Of a stretch of 38,985 nucleotides of DNA, positions 37,822-38,985 are shown piece by piece. Below the pieces are notes generated by a model. The model was not told the DNA's origin and searched no databases. It was given only the letters and a program-made list of their open reading frames with translations. The DNA lies in assembly GCA_903915565.1 (NCBI GenBank), contig CAIWTG010000147.1, forward strand, positions 1 to 38,985. Direction: 5' to 3'. Made by a program: the position numbers and the translations under genes. Origin of the DNA: an uncultured Chloroflexota bacterium. Its GTDB lineage: Bacteria > Chloroflexota > Dehalococcoidia > Dehalococcoidales > RBG-16-60-22. The first letter of the stretch is position 1. Each line of letters opens with the position of its first letter.

Positions 37822-38846
37822 AAAGCATCTCCTTGCTGGAAGTTCAAATCAACTCCGCAGTAGCGGCACTTGCTGCCGTTGAGCCCGACCACTTCCGTCC
37901 GGTAGCCCGCTCTTTTAACGATTAGCTTGCCGCAATTATAGCACCGGGTGTTTTCGCTCTCGTGGCCGGGGACGTTGCCGGCGTAGACGAATTTAAGTCC
38001 GGCCTGGTGCCCGATTTCGACAGCGTGTTCAATCGTTGCCAGCGGCGTCGGCGGCAGGTCGGTCAATTTATGCTGCGGATAAAAACGCGTAACGTGCCAG
38101 GGTGTCAGTTCACCCAGTTCAGCCGCTATCCAGTCGGCCAAACCTTTAAGCTGTTTAGCGTCATCGTTCATCGTCGGGACGATATTGGTGACGACCTCGA
38201 TATGCATGTTCCATTTTTCTTTAGCGCGTTTGGCGACCTCCAAAATCTCTCGCCAGTGCGGCACGCCCGATAGCTTTCTATAGAACTCGTCGGAGAAGCC
38301 CTTAATGTCCACCCGCCAGACATCCAGGTAAGGCCCAATGGTATCCAACGCCTCCGGCGTGGCATAACCGTTGGTGACGTAGACGGTATAGAGTCCGTTC
38401 TGCTTCGCCAGCTTGGCCGAGTCCAGCGTATATTCAAACCAGATAGCCGGCTCGTTATAGGTCCAGGCGATGCCGCGGCAGCCGTTATCTTTGGCGACTT
38501 TTATCGCATTGGCGGGAGGAAGCTCACGGCAGATGCCGTTTAAAGCAGCGCCGTCGGCGGTGGAGATTTCCCAGTTCTGGCAATGCTTGCAGTGAAAGTT
38601 GCAGCCCAGCGTCCCTAACGAGAAACAAAGCGTGGCGGGGAAAAAATGGAAGAGGGGCTTTTTTTCTATGGGGTCGGCGGCGGCGGAAGAAACGAGGGCG
38701 TAGTTCAGATTATAAAGAACACCGTCCTGATTCTGGTACATGCCGCAGACGCCGTATTTGTCCGGATTAATCGTACAGCGCCACTGGCAGGTACCGCACT
38801 TCACTCTGGAGTCCGGCAGCTTATCGTAGAGCATAGCCTCGTGCAT
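37818..38846 (-). CDS. amrS: AmmeMemoRadiSam system radical SAM enzyme
   Basis: This 342-residue protein has the radical-SAM motif CNFHCKHC (C-x3-C-x2-C) in LGTLGCNFHCKHCQNWEIS, preceded by an N-terminal cysteine cluster CGTCQWRCTINPDKYGVCGM. The C-terminus has a zinc ribbon (CYNC ... CRYC). These features define the AmrS/PflA-like group that always travels with Memo and AMMECR1 genes. The [4Fe-4S] cluster cleaves SAM to start radical chemistry; the substrate is not known. AGGGGAG precedes the start. It is the first gene of the trio. Confidence 0.95.
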   Translation of the reverse strand: MHEAMLYDKLPDSRVKCGTCQWRCTINPDKYGVCGMYQNQDGVLYNLNYALVSSAAADPIEKKPLFHFFPATLCFSLGTLGCNFHCKHCQNWEISTADGAALNGICRELPPANAIKVAKDNGCRGIAWTYNEPAIWFEYTLDSAKLAKQNGLYTVYVTNGYATPEALDTIGPYLDVWRVDIKGFSDEFYRKLSGVPHWREILEVAKRAKEKWNMHIEVVTNIVPTMNDDAKQLKGLADWIAAELGELTPWHVTRFYPQHKLTDLPPTPLATIEHAVEIGHQAGLKFVYAGNVPGHESENTRCYNCGKLIVKRAGYRTEVVGLNGSKCRYCGVDLNFQQGDAL

Positions 38847-38877
38847 AATTCTACTCCCCTAGCTTAAGGCAATAATT

Positions 38878-38886
38878 ATTATAGCA
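38878..38886 (-). promoter_or_regulatory. Extended -10 promoter of the AmmeMemoRadiSam operon
   Basis: On the minus strand TGCTATAAT (38886-38878) is a perfect extended -10, about 32 bp before the amrS start. No clear -35 is seen. Confidence 0.6.
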
Positions 38887-38985
38887 CCGGAGGGGAGTGA
38901 ATAATACAGGGGAGGACTAAAGGGGTAACGGTCAGCGACGGCTGGCGATGGTTAATACAAATGCACCAGGGCTGCCCAGTCGACG
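38887..38985. other. Window end, no gene seen
   Basis: These 99 bases carry no convincing reading frame, RNA gene or repeat on either strand. Confidence 0.6.

Overview
This 39-kb window reads as a chromosome segment of an anaerobic bacterium, most likely an uncultured member of the Dehalococcoidia (Chloroflexota). That placement is an inference. It rests on catabolic paralogues of the URO-D, SDR, AprA-like flavoprotein, MmgE/PrpD and ATC-hydrolase families, on small zinc-ribbon (CxxC-x17-CxxC, DUF5679) and RRM proteins, and on the flavin/Fe-S electron-transfer genes. No respiratory complex, intact insertion sequence, CRISPR array or tRNA was seen.

Region 1 (1-24,700) is accessory and catabolic. 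It holds a 5'-truncated URO-D family gene, an SDR, and a PadR repressor operon carrying a small membrane protein and a DHA2 drug exporter. Next come an AprA/AprB-like flavoprotein and ferredoxin pair with a palindromic operator in its promoter, and an SDR / ATC-hydrolase-like / MmgE-PrpD operon. A divergent SDR and an MFS transporter follow. The next operon joins a NuoG-like Fe-S domain fused to a GltD-like NADPH oxidoreductase, a Nudix hydrolase and a fumarate-reductase-type flavoprotein. Then comes an RNA-binding module (zinc ribbon plus two RRM proteins). The region closes with another SDR, an FMN reductase, a tandem cupin-like protein divergent from a second URO-D enzyme, a winged-helix/ferredoxin fusion paired with an alpha/alpha-toroid protein, and an MBL-fold hydrolase. 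Together these look like anaerobic breakdown of organic compounds: methyl transfer or decarboxylation, NAD(P)H- and flavin-linked redox steps, and transport. No substrate can be named from the sequence.

Region 2 (24,800-38,985) is mostly housekeeping. A DUF5679 miniprotein is followed by a tightly overlapping minus-strand operon radA / 2'-5' RNA ligase-like / ispD / ispF / cysS. After it come an orphan biotinyl carrier protein, a clpC with an unusually long C-terminal tail, a lone 5S rRNA gene, remA-gmk, a DUF47/PhoU-like protein, rarA, and a complete AmmeMemoRadiSam trio.

The regulatory sequences were the most rewarding part. I see a PadR operator on its own -10 element, a 16-bp palindrome filling the spacer of the AprA-like promoter, two overlapping divergent promoter pairs, many TGn extended -10 promoters, two candidate leaderless genes, and a hairpin that can hide the Shine-Dalgarno of the zinc-ribbon gene. 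There is also a short remnant of a flavoprotein C-terminus between the 5S rRNA and remA. All functional calls come from reading motifs by eye; no database search was run.
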